A stretch of 11,663 nucleotides of DNA from Bacteroidota bacterium (GTDB lineage: Bacteria; Bacteroidota; Bacteroidia; Chitinophagales; Chitinophagaceae). This document shows, piece after piece, positions 1-7,024 of this stretch (positions within the stretch are counted from its first letter, which is position 1; the number at the start of each line of letters is the position of its first letter). The position numbers and the translations under genes were made by a program. The notes beneath the pieces were generated by a model. The model was not told the DNA's origin, ran no database searches, and saw only the letters and a list, made by a program, of their open reading frames with translations. Location: assembly GCA_023396345.1 (NCBI GenBank), contig JAEWWO010000201.1, forward strand, positions 1 to 11,663, read 5' to 3'.

Positions 1-335
1 AACTTACAAACATTCTGGTAGTTGTTGTCAGATATTTTGGAGGAACATTGCTGGGTGTACCCGGTTTGATAAATGCGTACAAAACCGCGGCATCTCTGGC
101 TTTGCAGGTAACGCCTGTGTTGCGAAACCCGGTGATGCAAAAGGCTTCTGTGACTTTTGACTATACACAAATGAATGAGGTAATGCGCAGATTAAAGCAA
201 TTTGATGCAGAAATTATTATGCAGGATATGAATCTGTTTTGTACTATAGAATTTGATATACCTAAGAGTAAATTTGCAGATATTGAATATTATCTTTCTT
301 CGCTACAAAATGTAGAACTGAAAACTATTGATTAA
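1..335 (+). CDS. yigZ: YigZ/IMPACT-family protein, C-terminal part (5' end outside window)
   Basis: This is the 3' part of a gene that begins before the window; the first complete codon is at position 3. The reading frame is open from the window edge, so an apparent TTG start at 48 is not a real start. The visible 110 residues begin with the end of the UPF0029/IMPACT N-terminal domain, recognisable by the conserved stretch VVVVRYFGGTLLGVPGLINAY (shown by its core VRYFGG and GL.NAY). The DUF1949-like C-terminal domain follows, about 60 residues of ferredoxin-like alpha/beta character. The family includes E. coli YigZ and eukaryotic IMPACT; its bacterial biochemical role is not firmly established, and links to translation or RNA binding are suggestions only. 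The stop codon lies at 333-335 and overlaps the stop codon of the convergent receptor gene. Family assignment is strong; function is uncertain. Confidence 0.85.
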   Translation, partial: LTNILVVVVRYFGGTLLGVPGLINAYKTAASLALQVTPVLRNPVMQKASVTFDYTQMNEVMRRLKQFDAEIIMQDMNLFCTIEFDIPKSKFADIEYYLSSLQNVELKTID

Positions 336-3124
336 AATCTTGGCGGTCTGCCACGATCTCCAAAGCCGCCACCACCGCCACCGCCCCGCATTCCGGGTCC
401 TCTTTCGCCGCCCCATTGCCTTCCTCTTTCTTCAGGCTGTGCGCCGCTAAAATTTTTGAGATTATAAACAAATGACAACATGAAATATCTTTGCAAAACA
501 TTACTTCTGGTTTGCTGTATATAGTTATCCGTTCTTACATTTACAATAGATTTATTTTCGTTCAGTAAATCATAAACGGATAGTCTTATTTCTCCGGCTT
601 TATTTTTGAAAATTTGTTTCGATACACTCGCATTCAACAAAGGAATACTTACATTAAATCCTTCGCTTAATCCTTTGTAAAAAGTATAATCAAAGTTTAC
701 GGCAGTAATCCATCCGCTTTTAGTGTACCATGTGCCGTCAAAAGCTATGGATTGAGAATAATAGTTTCCATCCTGATTTTGATTGACTGTATATTTAGCA
801 AAGTTGAACATAGGTCTTGTAGAGAAATTGATGTCAAACATTTCTTTCAAATTGGTATTCCATCTTATTCTCTGCCCGATGCTTGTGGTGTACGTATTAT
901 TCGTAAGACTGTCTATCATACTTACCGTTCGGTTGTTTGATATTTCTGTAGTTAAATTCAGATTTGATTTGGGTCTTTTAATCGGGAATCCATAGTTGAA
1001 AAAACCGCTGATATTGTAAGGCCCGCTCATGTTTATGGGTTTGGTATACTGACCACCATTATCAAGATTAATAATTGAGTTTACGATTGCATTTTGTGTA
1101 AATACTGCGCTTGCCATTACAAACATATTGGTACTTTTTGCACGGTCAAACAATGAATAACGTAAACTGAAGTTGTGGTTAAATGCCTGATCTAAATCAG
1201 GATTACCATCGTATATATTTAACTGATTAGAATTGTCCATAACCGGCTGTAACTGTGATATACTGGGCTGTTGCGTTCTTCCGCGATAATTAAATCTCAG
1301 ATTTTTTGTATTGGAAAATCTGTAATTAAAATACATGGTAGGGAAGAGGTTTGTATAATTTCTGTCAATATGCAAATCCTTAGTTTCGTTATAACTATCC
1401 ATATTGCCAAACTGTACGCCTGTGCCTGCGGAGAAATTTATTTTTCCTGTTCTCAATCTGTAGCTCAGTGTAGCTCTTTGAGAAGTAAAAGTGTTTTCAA
1501 ATTTATTGGTGAGAACAGAATCCAGATTAGAATACTCCATTGTAGTACTGTCAAAATTATAGGTAAGTCTGTCTGAATTACTGTTGTTGTAAGAGTAGTT
1601 TAGATTAAGTTCCAGTTGCTGATTTTTTGCAATAGGTTCTGTGTAAGATAATGTGGTATTGAGCGATTTGTTGTTAGATGTGGATGTGTAAAATTGATTG
1701 GTTACTCTGTGCTGATTATTGCGAAAGATAAGTACATCATTATAGTTATATCCTTCACCATTATTATCAGATGCGTTCACATTTGCATTCACTGAAAATG
1801 TTCTTCCCTGTTTACGCAATCTTTGTCTGTATGTTAAATCTACACCTCCGTTAATACCATCATTTGTACTTCTGTTATTGGTATTGGAATTACTTATGGC
1901 AGTAGAATCGCTGTTGATTACTCTATAAATATTGCTGCTTGAATTAGAAGTGTTGTTGGCAGACTGATAAGAAAAATTAGGTCGAACTATTAATGAACGT
2001 AATGAGTCAAATTCTGTTTCAAGATTAAAATTAAAATTATGATTTTGTCTTTTTCTGTTGTTCAGACTGTTAGACTGATTGTTCTGCGTGGTATCGTTAT
2101 TAAGGAGATTTTGTCTTAATCTGTCCTGTAAGATATTCAAATCCGTATTGCTGTAAAAGTAATTGCCGTATAATTCGGTTTTGTTGAATTTATTTCTGTA
2201 GTTCGCCCCGGCAGCCAGTGTATGTGTTTGTCCGGTATTATTTCCAGCATTGAATCTTCCGCCACCCATTTCGCGGGGCATGGTAAACATTTGTTGATTG
2301 TTATTGTTGAATTGACCTAATAATGAAATTTGTTCATCTCCTTTAAACCTGTTGTAGTTGCCGCCTATAGCGTAGAGTTTATCTGTACCAACAGAGGCTG
2401 TTCCTTTACCAAAGCTACCGTTTCTTGCATTTGTTCTTGTAACAATGTTTATGGTTTTGGCTTCGTTGCCATCATTAAATCCGGTAAATTCTGCCTGATC
2501 ACTTCTTGCATCAAATATCTGCACTTTTTCAATTACATCAGCAGGGAGGTTTTGAGTTGCCATCTTAGGGTCATCGCCAAAAAAACGTTTTCCGTCAACA
2601 TATACTCTTCTTACTTGTTCACCCTGTACTTTAATAGCTCCTGACTGATCTACTTCAACGCCTGCCAGTTTTTTTAAAGCATCTTCGGCAGTAGCATTAG
2701 GCTTTATTCCTATTTGCGAAATATTGTATTCTGTAGTATCTCCCTTAATACTGATGGGCGGTGTGGAGTAAACAATTACTTCATCCAGTTCGCTGTATTC
2801 TGCAAATAATTTAATTGTGTCTATAGAAAAGTTTACTATACTGTCAGTAATCGTAAGCAATCTGTTCGTGGGTACAAGACCAAGATAAGAGAATGAAATT
2901 CGGTAATCACCGCTTGGCACTTGCTGAAAGAAATAATGTCCGGCAGTGTCGGCAACGGTTTTTCTCTGTACGGAAGAATCATTCACCGAATTAAGGCTTA
3001 CATCAGCATTGATTAATGGAGAACCTGAAGAGTCTGTAACAATACCTGAAACATCGGAATTAATTTGTGCAAATAAAATAACAGGACATAAAAATAATAT
3101 CGTCAAAAAATATTTCAGGTTCAT
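332..3124 (-). CDS. TonB-dependent receptor-like outer membrane beta-barrel protein with Gly/Arg-rich C-terminal tail
   Basis: A 930-residue outer membrane protein. Residues 1-20 form a Sec signal peptide ending FAQ. Residues 24-105 form a CarboxypepD_reg-like Ig-fold domain (SGIVTDSSGSPLINADVSL). Residues 113-230 form a plug domain with typical features: DALKKLAGVEVD, the YVDGKRFFGDDP loop, NLPADVIEKVQI and the closing NIVTR. The rest is a beta-barrel rich in Asn, Ser, Tyr and alternating aromatic residues, like the OMP_b-brl_3 group. The last barrel strand is probably RYFMLSFVYNLKNF, near residues 880-893. After it comes an unusual tail of about 32 residues, rich in Gly and Arg, with seven consecutive glycines and a final Phe. 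No SusD-like partner is adjacent, so a SusCD glycan transporter is unlikely; the substrate is unknown. The start ATG at 3124 gives a good signal peptide. A perfect -7 motif lies just upstream on the minus strand. Confidence 0.93.
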   Translation of the reverse strand: MNLKYFLTILFLCPVILFAQINSDVSGIVTDSSGSPLINADVSLNSVNDSSVQRKTVADTAGHYFFQQVPSGDYRISFSYLGLVPTNRLLTITDSIVNFSIDTIKLFAEYSELDEVIVYSTPPISIKGDTTEYNISQIGIKPNATAEDALKKLAGVEVDQSGAIKVQGEQVRRVYVDGKRFFGDDPKMATQNLPADVIEKVQIFDARSDQAEFTGFNDGNEAKTINIVTRTNARNGSFGKGTASVGTDKLYAIGGNYNRFKGDEQISLLGQFNNNNQQMFTMPREMGGGRFNAGNNTGQTHTLAAGANYRNKFNKTELYGNYFYSNTDLNILQDRLRQNLLNNDTTQNNQSNSLNNRKRQNHNFNFNLETEFDSLRSLIVRPNFSYQSANNTSNSSSNIYRVINSDSTAISNSNTNNRSTNDGINGGVDLTYRQRLRKQGRTFSVNANVNASDNNGEGYNYNDVLIFRNNQHRVTNQFYTSTSNNKSLNTTLSYTEPIAKNQQLELNLNYSYNNSNSDRLTYNFDSTTMEYSNLDSVLTNKFENTFTSQRATLSYRLRTGKINFSAGTGVQFGNMDSYNETKDLHIDRNYTNLFPTMYFNYRFSNTKNLRFNYRGRTQQPSISQLQPVMDNSNQLNIYDGNPDLDQAFNHNFSLRYSLFDRAKSTNMFVMASAVFTQNAIVNSIINLDNGGQYTKPINMSGPYNISGFFNYGFPIKRPKSNLNLTTEISNNRTVSMIDSLTNNTYTTSIGQRIRWNTNLKEMFDINFSTRPMFNFAKYTVNQNQDGNYYSQSIAFDGTWYTKSGWITAVNFDYTFYKGLSEGFNVSIPLLNASVSKQIFKNKAGEIRLSVYDLLNENKSIVNVRTDNYIQQTRSNVLQRYFMLSFVYNLKNFSGAQPEERGRQWGGERGPGMRGGGGGGGFGDRGRPPRF
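365..385 (-). repeat. Tandem GGN codon run encoding seven glycines
   Basis: Seven consecutive GGC/GGT codons on the minus strand encode a poly-Gly stretch inside the receptor's C-terminal tail. The surrounding 335-430 segment is strikingly GC-rich compared with the AT-rich window. The repeat unit is only three bases and imperfect, so any change in copy number would keep the reading frame. Confidence 0.7.
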
Positions 3125-3143
3125 TGCTTAGTACGTTATTGCT

Positions 3144-3151
3144 CAAAAATA
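3144..3151 (-). promoter_or_regulatory. Putative -7 promoter box for the receptor gene
   Basis: Read on the minus strand this is TATTTTTG, an exact match to the Bacteroidota -7 consensus TAnnTTTG, 19 bases upstream of the receptor ATG. I see no good TTTG -33 element at the usual 19-21 base spacing, and the implied leader would be very short. This is therefore a candidate based on one element only. Confidence 0.4.
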
Positions 3152-3227
3152 TTGAAATTGGTAAAGAAAGACGGAATTATTAGGTAAACAGTAGAAAATA
3201 ATCGGTGAATGAGCACAAAAAATATTT

Positions 3228-3257
3228 TTTGAGATTTTATATTAGTTCGTAACTTTA
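3228..3257 (+). promoter_or_regulatory. Putative promoter for the lamin-tail-domain gene
   Basis: TTTG at 3228-3231, an 18-base spacer, then TAACTTTA at 3250-3257, matching TAnnTTT of the Bacteroidota/Flavobacteria consensus with a mismatch in the last base. It lies 33 bases ahead of the ATG at 3291, leaving room for a leader of about 25 bases. Together with the minus-strand box it makes 3125-3290 a divergent promoter region. Confidence 0.5.
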
Positions 3258-3290
3258 TATTAAATATCTCTAATATTAAAACCTTGAATT

Positions 3291-4418
3291 ATGAAAAAAT
3301 TTTACTTCTCAATTATACTTATACTCGCATTGGTTAGTATAAGTAAAGCGCAAGTAGTTATTAATGAAGTTTACGGTGGTGGCGGAAATACCGGAGCTAC
3401 ATACACACATGACTTCGTTGAATTGTATAATAAAGGAACTGTTGCTGTTGATTTAACAGGGTGGATCTTGAGGTACACTTCTGTTGGGGCTACTGCTACA
3501 TGGCCAGGTTCTACGAGTAATAGTTACACAGTTCTTTCAGGAACAATCCCTGCCAATGGATATTTTTTAATACAGATGGCAAAAGGATCAGGAGGTACTG
3601 TAGCATTACCCACGCCCGATCTCGTTGGCGCTACTGCAATGTCGGGCAGTGGAGGTAGAGTTGTTTTAACAAACGATGCAAATGCTCCAACTACTGCAAA
3701 TACAGTTGACCTTCTGGGCTGGGGCGGTACAGCTACTTCCAATACTTTTTATGAAGTTGCTGCTGCTCCATCAACCACAAATTTACAGTCGGTTTCAAGA
3801 AATGCAACCCACGATGATACTAATAATAATTCTGCAGATTTTACAGCAGGTCCTCCAACTCCACAAAATTCCTTAGGAGAAACAACAGCCCCTGTCAACA
3901 TGCTATCCTTTGATCTTACAAAACAAGATAAAAGTGTAAAACTTATCTGGACAAGCGCACAGGAGAAAAATGCTAAAGAATATGTGGTAGAACGTTCTGC
4001 GAATGGTAAAGATAACTGGCAAACAATTGCAACTATTGCAGCTAAAGGAAATACAAGCACACCAACAGATTATACTTATACCGATGCTAATCCTTTGGGT
4101 GGGACTAATTTTTACAGATTAAAAATGGTAGATTTAGATGGTACTTACGAATATTATAAAACAGTAAGCATCAACATTGCAGCAAACATCAATGTAAAAT
4201 TATACCCCAATCCTGCAAAAGACATATTATATATTGACGCAAAAGAAAATCTGAATGATTTGCACGTGGATATTTTTGCTGCTTCCGGAACAAGAGTGCT
4301 TTCTGTAAAATCCGGAAGTACTTCAGTAGATATTTCGCGCTTACAGGCAGGCGTATATTTTGTGAAAATTACAAAGAAAGGAGGTGCTACAGAGGTTACT
4401 AAATTCATAAAAATGTAG
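3291..4418 (+). CDS. Secreted lamin-tail-domain protein with T9SS C-terminal sorting domain
   Basis: A 375-residue exported protein. Residues 1-20 are a signal peptide (MKKFYFSIILILALVS..., cleavage near SKA-Q). Residues 21-195 match the bacterial lamin-tail domain (LTD): VVINEVYGGGG, DFVELYNKG, DLTGWILRY, IPANGYFLIQ and VDLLGWGG are its usual strands. Residues 203-296 form a fibronectin-like linker module (VKLIWTSAQEKNAKEYVVERS, then NFYRLKMVDLDG, then YYKTVSI) commonly found before sorting domains. Residues 303-375 are a type A T9SS sorting domain: KLYPNPAKD, IFAASGTRV, ISRLQAGVYFVKI and a basic FIKM ending. The protein is thus expected to cross the outer membrane by the PorSS/T9SS and be released or anchored at the surface. 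The LTD's ligand is unknown; LTDs in bacteria often accompany nucleases or matrix proteins, but no catalytic domain is visible here. It ends in an intrinsic terminator. Confidence 0.92.
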   Translation: MKKFYFSIILILALVSISKAQVVINEVYGGGGNTGATYTHDFVELYNKGTVAVDLTGWILRYTSVGATATWPGSTSNSYTVLSGTIPANGYFLIQMAKGSGGTVALPTPDLVGATAMSGSGGRVVLTNDANAPTTANTVDLLGWGGTATSNTFYEVAAAPSTTNLQSVSRNATHDDTNNNSADFTAGPPTPQNSLGETTAPVNMLSFDLTKQDKSVKLIWTSAQEKNAKEYVVERSANGKDNWQTIATIAAKGNTSTPTDYTYTDANPLGGTNFYRLKMVDLDGTYEYYKTVSINIAANINVKLYPNPAKDILYIDAKENLNDLHVDIFAASGTRVLSVKSGSTSVDISRLQAGVYFVKITKKGGATEVTKFIKM

Positions 4419-4442
4419 TCATTTTAAATGTAAATAAGTAAG

Positions 4443-4484
4443 AATGGCAGATTTCTTTGTTCGGAATCTGTCATTTTTATTTTT
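4443..4484 (+). terminator. Intrinsic terminator after the lamin-tail-domain gene
   Basis: Arms at 4443-4455 and 4463-4475 form a 13-bp stem, with two G-U wobble pairs when read as RNA, around a 7-base loop. A T-rich stretch (TTTTTATTTT) follows at once. It lies 24 bases after the stop codon at 4418. Confidence 0.85.
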
Positions 4485-4521
4485 ATTCATCATAAAATCC
4501 GTATTGGCAAGAAAATTGAAA

Positions 4522-4529
4522 TATATTTA
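4522..4529 (+). promoter_or_regulatory. Weak candidate -7 box for the zinc peptidase gene
   Basis: TATATTTA matches TAnnTTT and lies 18 bases ahead of the ATG. The only upstream TTG (4504-4506) is 15 bases away, shorter than usual. Because the previous gene ends in a terminator, a promoter is expected in 4485-4547, but this exact site is weakly supported. Confidence 0.25.
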
Positions 4530-4547
4530 TCAAAAAATAAAACAGAT

Positions 4548-5237
4548 ATGACAGGTTATATATTAATTGCTGTAGTGTTAATGCTTTTAGGTTCCATTGT
4601 TAGCGGAAGACTGCAAAGCAAATTTAAAAAATACAGTAAAGTTCCTTTAGGTTCAGGGTTAAGCGGAAAAGAAATAGCAGAAAAAATGTTGCGTGAAAAC
4701 GGTATCAACGATGTGTCTGTTATCTCAACTCCCGGTTTTTTGACAGACCACTATAATCCAACAAACAAAACCATTAATCTAAGTCCCGAAGTTTTTGCAG
4801 GAAGAAGTATTGCAGCAGCGGCAGTTGCAGCACACGAAACAGGTCATGCTGTGCAACATGCAACCGCATATAGTATGCTTCAGTTAAGAAGTAAATTAGT
4901 TCCTGTAGTACAAATTAGTACTCAACTATCACAGTGGGTTATTATTGCCGGTTTAATTTTACTGGCAGGTTCTTCTTTGGGTAACACCGTATTCTTAATT
5001 GGTATAGTATTATTTGCATTCAGTACTTTATTTTCACTCGTTACTTTACCGGTTGAATATGATGCAAGCAACAGAGCTCTTGCATGGCTTGAAAGAACCA
5101 ATACAACTAATCCTCAGGAACACGAAGGTGCTAAAGATGCATTGAAATGGGCTGCAAGAACCTATGTAGTTGCTGCAATCAGTTCTATTGCTACATTGCT
5201 TTATTACATTATGATTTATATGGGCAGAAGAGATTAG
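4548..5237 (+). CDS. YugP-type zinc metallopeptidase (Zn_peptidase_2), membrane-bound
   Basis: A 229-residue protein close to the usual length of the Bacillus YugP family (PF04298). Residues 3-20 are an N-terminal hydrophobic segment. The soluble part contains GFLTDHYNPTNKTINLSPEVF, here spanning roughly residues 63-83, a stretch well conserved in the family. The zinc-binding HETGH motif is at 96-100. Two further membrane segments lie near 131-167. LPVEYDASNRA follows, with E170 the likely third metal ligand. A last hydrophobic segment is at about 205-223. All expected catalytic residues (H96, E97, H100) are present. The family is a predicted membrane-embedded neutral metallopeptidase; physiological substrates are poorly known. 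The gene stands alone between two terminator-like hairpins, suggesting its own transcript. Confidence 0.92.
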   Translation: MTGYILIAVVLMLLGSIVSGRLQSKFKKYSKVPLGSGLSGKEIAEKMLRENGINDVSVISTPGFLTDHYNPTNKTINLSPEVFAGRSIAAAAVAAHETGHAVQHATAYSMLQLRSKLVPVVQISTQLSQWVIIAGLILLAGSSLGNTVFLIGIVLFAFSTLFSLVTLPVEYDASNRALAWLERTNTTNPQEHEGAKDALKWAARTYVVAAISSIATLLYYIMIYMGRRD

Positions 5238-5280
5238 TAAATCAAAATAAAAAAATATCCTATAGAATTACGATATTTGA

Positions 5281-5308
5281 GGATGCAATTAATATTGCAT
5301 CCTTTTTT
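5281..5308 (+). terminator. Strong intrinsic terminator-like hairpin between the peptidase and GT90 genes
   Basis: A perfect 9-bp stem (GGATGCAAT at 5281-5289 with ATTGCATCC at 5294-5302), a 4-base loop and six Ts at 5303-5308. It is 44 bases after the peptidase stop but only 14 bases before the ATG of the GT90 gene, so it could end the peptidase transcript or sit in a leader ahead of GT90. Confidence 0.85.
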
Positions 5309-5322
5309 ATTAAACATTAGAG

Positions 5323-6252
5323 ATGAAAGTTCATAAAAAAAATAAACTGCTGTACTATATTGAATCTTATTTTAAATATAATTTGCCATCCGGTAATGCT
5401 GAAAAAAAAATCAAAGAACTATCATCGAAATTTTCTGCTGATGAGCTTGAGAAAATAAAACAAAGAGTTGATTATTATAATAAACTTTCCCGTCCAGAAA
5501 AAATATCAGGGAAATATACTATTGAAGATTTAAGAAAGCCTCAAACGCCCAAGGCTTATTATTTTGACACATATAAATATGCACTTTTTTTTGATAAAAA
5601 TTTATCCTTAGATTTTTTGTTTGGAGATGTAAAAACAATCCCCGAAACGCCAAGTATCGTAAAAAGTCGGCCGATTGCCGGCAACAATAAAAACAGTGTG
5701 TTGCTAAAACTTGATCGTCAAAGACATTTTAAATTTATTGAAGGAGATAAAGATTTTCTTTCTAAGAATAATATTCTTTTTGGAAGAGCATCTGTTTATC
5801 AACCGCATCGTTATGATTTTTTTGAGAAATATTTTCATCACCCCATGTGTGATTTAGGACAAGTGAACAAGCGGGAAGGGAATCCTGCATGGCTTAAACC
5901 AAAAGTTTCTATTCAAGAGCATTTAGATTATAAATTTATCCTTAGTCTGGAGGGTACAGATGTGGGTACAAATCTGAAATGGATAATGTCTTCCAACTCA
6001 ATAGCTGTAATGCCTAAACCTACTTACGAAACATGGTTTATGGAAGGTACGTTGGAAGGAGGAAGACATTATATTGAAATAAATAAAGATTACTCCGATT
6101 TGGAAGAAAAACTGAATTATTACATTGCTCATTCACAAGAATGTTTACAAATTATTGATAACGCTCATAAACATTGTCGGCAATTCTTTAATAAAGAAAA
6201 AGAAGACTTATGCAGTTTGCTGGTGCTGGACAAATATTTTAAACTAACCTAA
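5323..6252 (+). CDS. Glycosyltransferase family 90 (LpsA/CAP10-like)
   Basis: A 309-residue putative transferase without a signal peptide or membrane segment. The C-terminal half carries the Glyco_transf_90 (CAP10) signature: the block at residues 203-241 runs from YKFILSLEGTDVGTNLKW through IMSSNSIAVMPKP to TYETWFMEG. Upstream, residues 113-138 contain KSRPIAGNNKNSVLLKL, and 154-180 hold GRASVYQPHR...HHPMCDLGQ, also typical of bacterial LpsA-like members. Such proteins are linked to adding a sugar to the LPS/LOS core on the cytoplasmic side; donor and acceptor cannot be deduced here. The coding frame holds a run of nine As at 5402-5410 (codons 27-30). The ATG at 5323 is preceded by a weak AGAG. 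It converges on the minus-strand glycosyltransferase operon with only six bases between the stop codons. GT90 identity is well supported. Confidence 0.88.
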   Translation: MKVHKKNKLLYYIESYFKYNLPSGNAEKKIKELSSKFSADELEKIKQRVDYYNKLSRPEKISGKYTIEDLRKPQTPKAYYFDTYKYALFFDKNLSLDFLFGDVKTIPETPSIVKSRPIAGNNKNSVLLKLDRQRHFKFIEGDKDFLSKNNILFGRASVYQPHRYDFFEKYFHHPMCDLGQVNKREGNPAWLKPKVSIQEHLDYKFILSLEGTDVGTNLKWIMSSNSIAVMPKPTYETWFMEGTLEGGRHYIEINKDYSDLEEKLNYYIAHSQECLQIIDNAHKHCRQFFNKEKEDLCSLLVLDKYFKLT

Positions 6253-6258
6253 GCAATA

Positions 6259-7014
6259 TTATTTATGCCGCATCCTTTTTCTTGCCAATGAATATTTATG
6301 AAAAGTAGATTTCATCAATGTTTTACTAATCGTATAGCCGTAGTACCCATCTAATATTCCCAGCTTTAAAATATAGGTTTTGAAAAATTTAAACCCTCCG
6401 CGTATATGTGGTGTAATAGCCGATATACTCTTATTTTTATTAATAATCTTCTCTGCTCCTAAAGCCGCATATTTCATTTCTTTTTGATAATGTTCTTCTA
6501 TTGTTTCACATGTGTAATGATTCAGATCTCCTTTTAGATGTTCTGAATTATAGTTAGTATTTTTCTCTATTGTTTCATGCACAATGTTAGTGTTCCAGTC
6601 TATAAAATTTTTATTAAAAAATCTGATTTGCCTGTCCGGATACCATCCGCAGAAGTGAATAGGTTGATTACAATAAAAATTTAACCGGTTAAAAGAATAA
6701 TATTCCCTACTCCCATTTTTCTTTACTTCTAATATAGACTTAATAAGAGATGGTGACAATTCTTCATCAGCATCTAATGATAATACTAAATCATTTGTTG
6801 TATATGAGGTAGCAAGTTGCTTTTGTTTTCCATATCCTTCAAATTTATTTTTAAAAATTTTGCAGTTGTATTTATTGCAAATCAATAGTGTATTATCGAT
6901 AGAAAAAGAATCAACTATAATTATTTCATCTGCAACATTCTGCAATGATTTGAGACATCTTTCGATATTCTTTTCTTCGTTGTATGTGATAATTGTCGCT
7001 GAAATCTTTTTCAT
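6259..7014 (-). CDS. Glycosyltransferase family 2, WaaE/KdtX-like
   Basis: A 251-residue GT-A-fold transferase. The N-terminus begins at once with the GT2 core: ISATIITYNEEKNIERCL (residues 4-21), EIIIVDSFSIDNT (30-42) and the metal/nucleotide-binding DAD at 81-83 within LSLDADEE. The later part (CGWYPDRQIRFFNK, then VHETIE, then LNHYTCETIEEHYQK) is characteristic of the LPS core glucosyltransferase group WaaE/KdtX. The usual length is about 250 residues, as here. I chose the ATG at 7014 (MKKISATII), preceded by GGAAG, rather than a TTG at 7032 that would overlap the upstream gene and add six unconserved residues. It is the last gene of a three-gene operon, ten bases behind the fucosyltransferase-like gene. 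Role in LPS or surface-glycan assembly is inferred; sugar specificity is unknown. Confidence 0.9.
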   Translation of the reverse strand: MKKISATIITYNEEKNIERCLKSLQNVADEIIIVDSFSIDNTLLICNKYNCKIFKNKFEGYGKQKQLATSYTTNDLVLSLDADEELSPSLIKSILEVKKNGSREYYSFNRLNFYCNQPIHFCGWYPDRQIRFFNKNFIDWNTNIVHETIEKNTNYNSEHLKGDLNHYTCETIEEHYQKEMKYAALGAEKIINKNKSISAITPHIRGGFKFFKTYILKLGILDGYYGYTISKTLMKSTFHKYSLARKRMRHK

Positions 7015-7024
7015 CGCTTCCGTA

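Noticed and set aside
48..50. TTG as start of a short 95-residue protein
   Set aside because: The frame is open upstream to the window edge and already encodes conserved YigZ-family residues before this codon.
3749..4060. Minus-strand open frame of 103 codons opposite the lamin-tail gene
   Set aside because: The plus strand carries convincing LTD, fibronectin-like and sorting domains; the antisense product shows no family features.
4446..4455. Shared GGCAGATTT string in two terminators (4446-4454 and 11170-11178) as a repeat family
   Set aside because: Only nine bases are shared and the loops and flanks differ, so chance similarity of terminator stems explains it.
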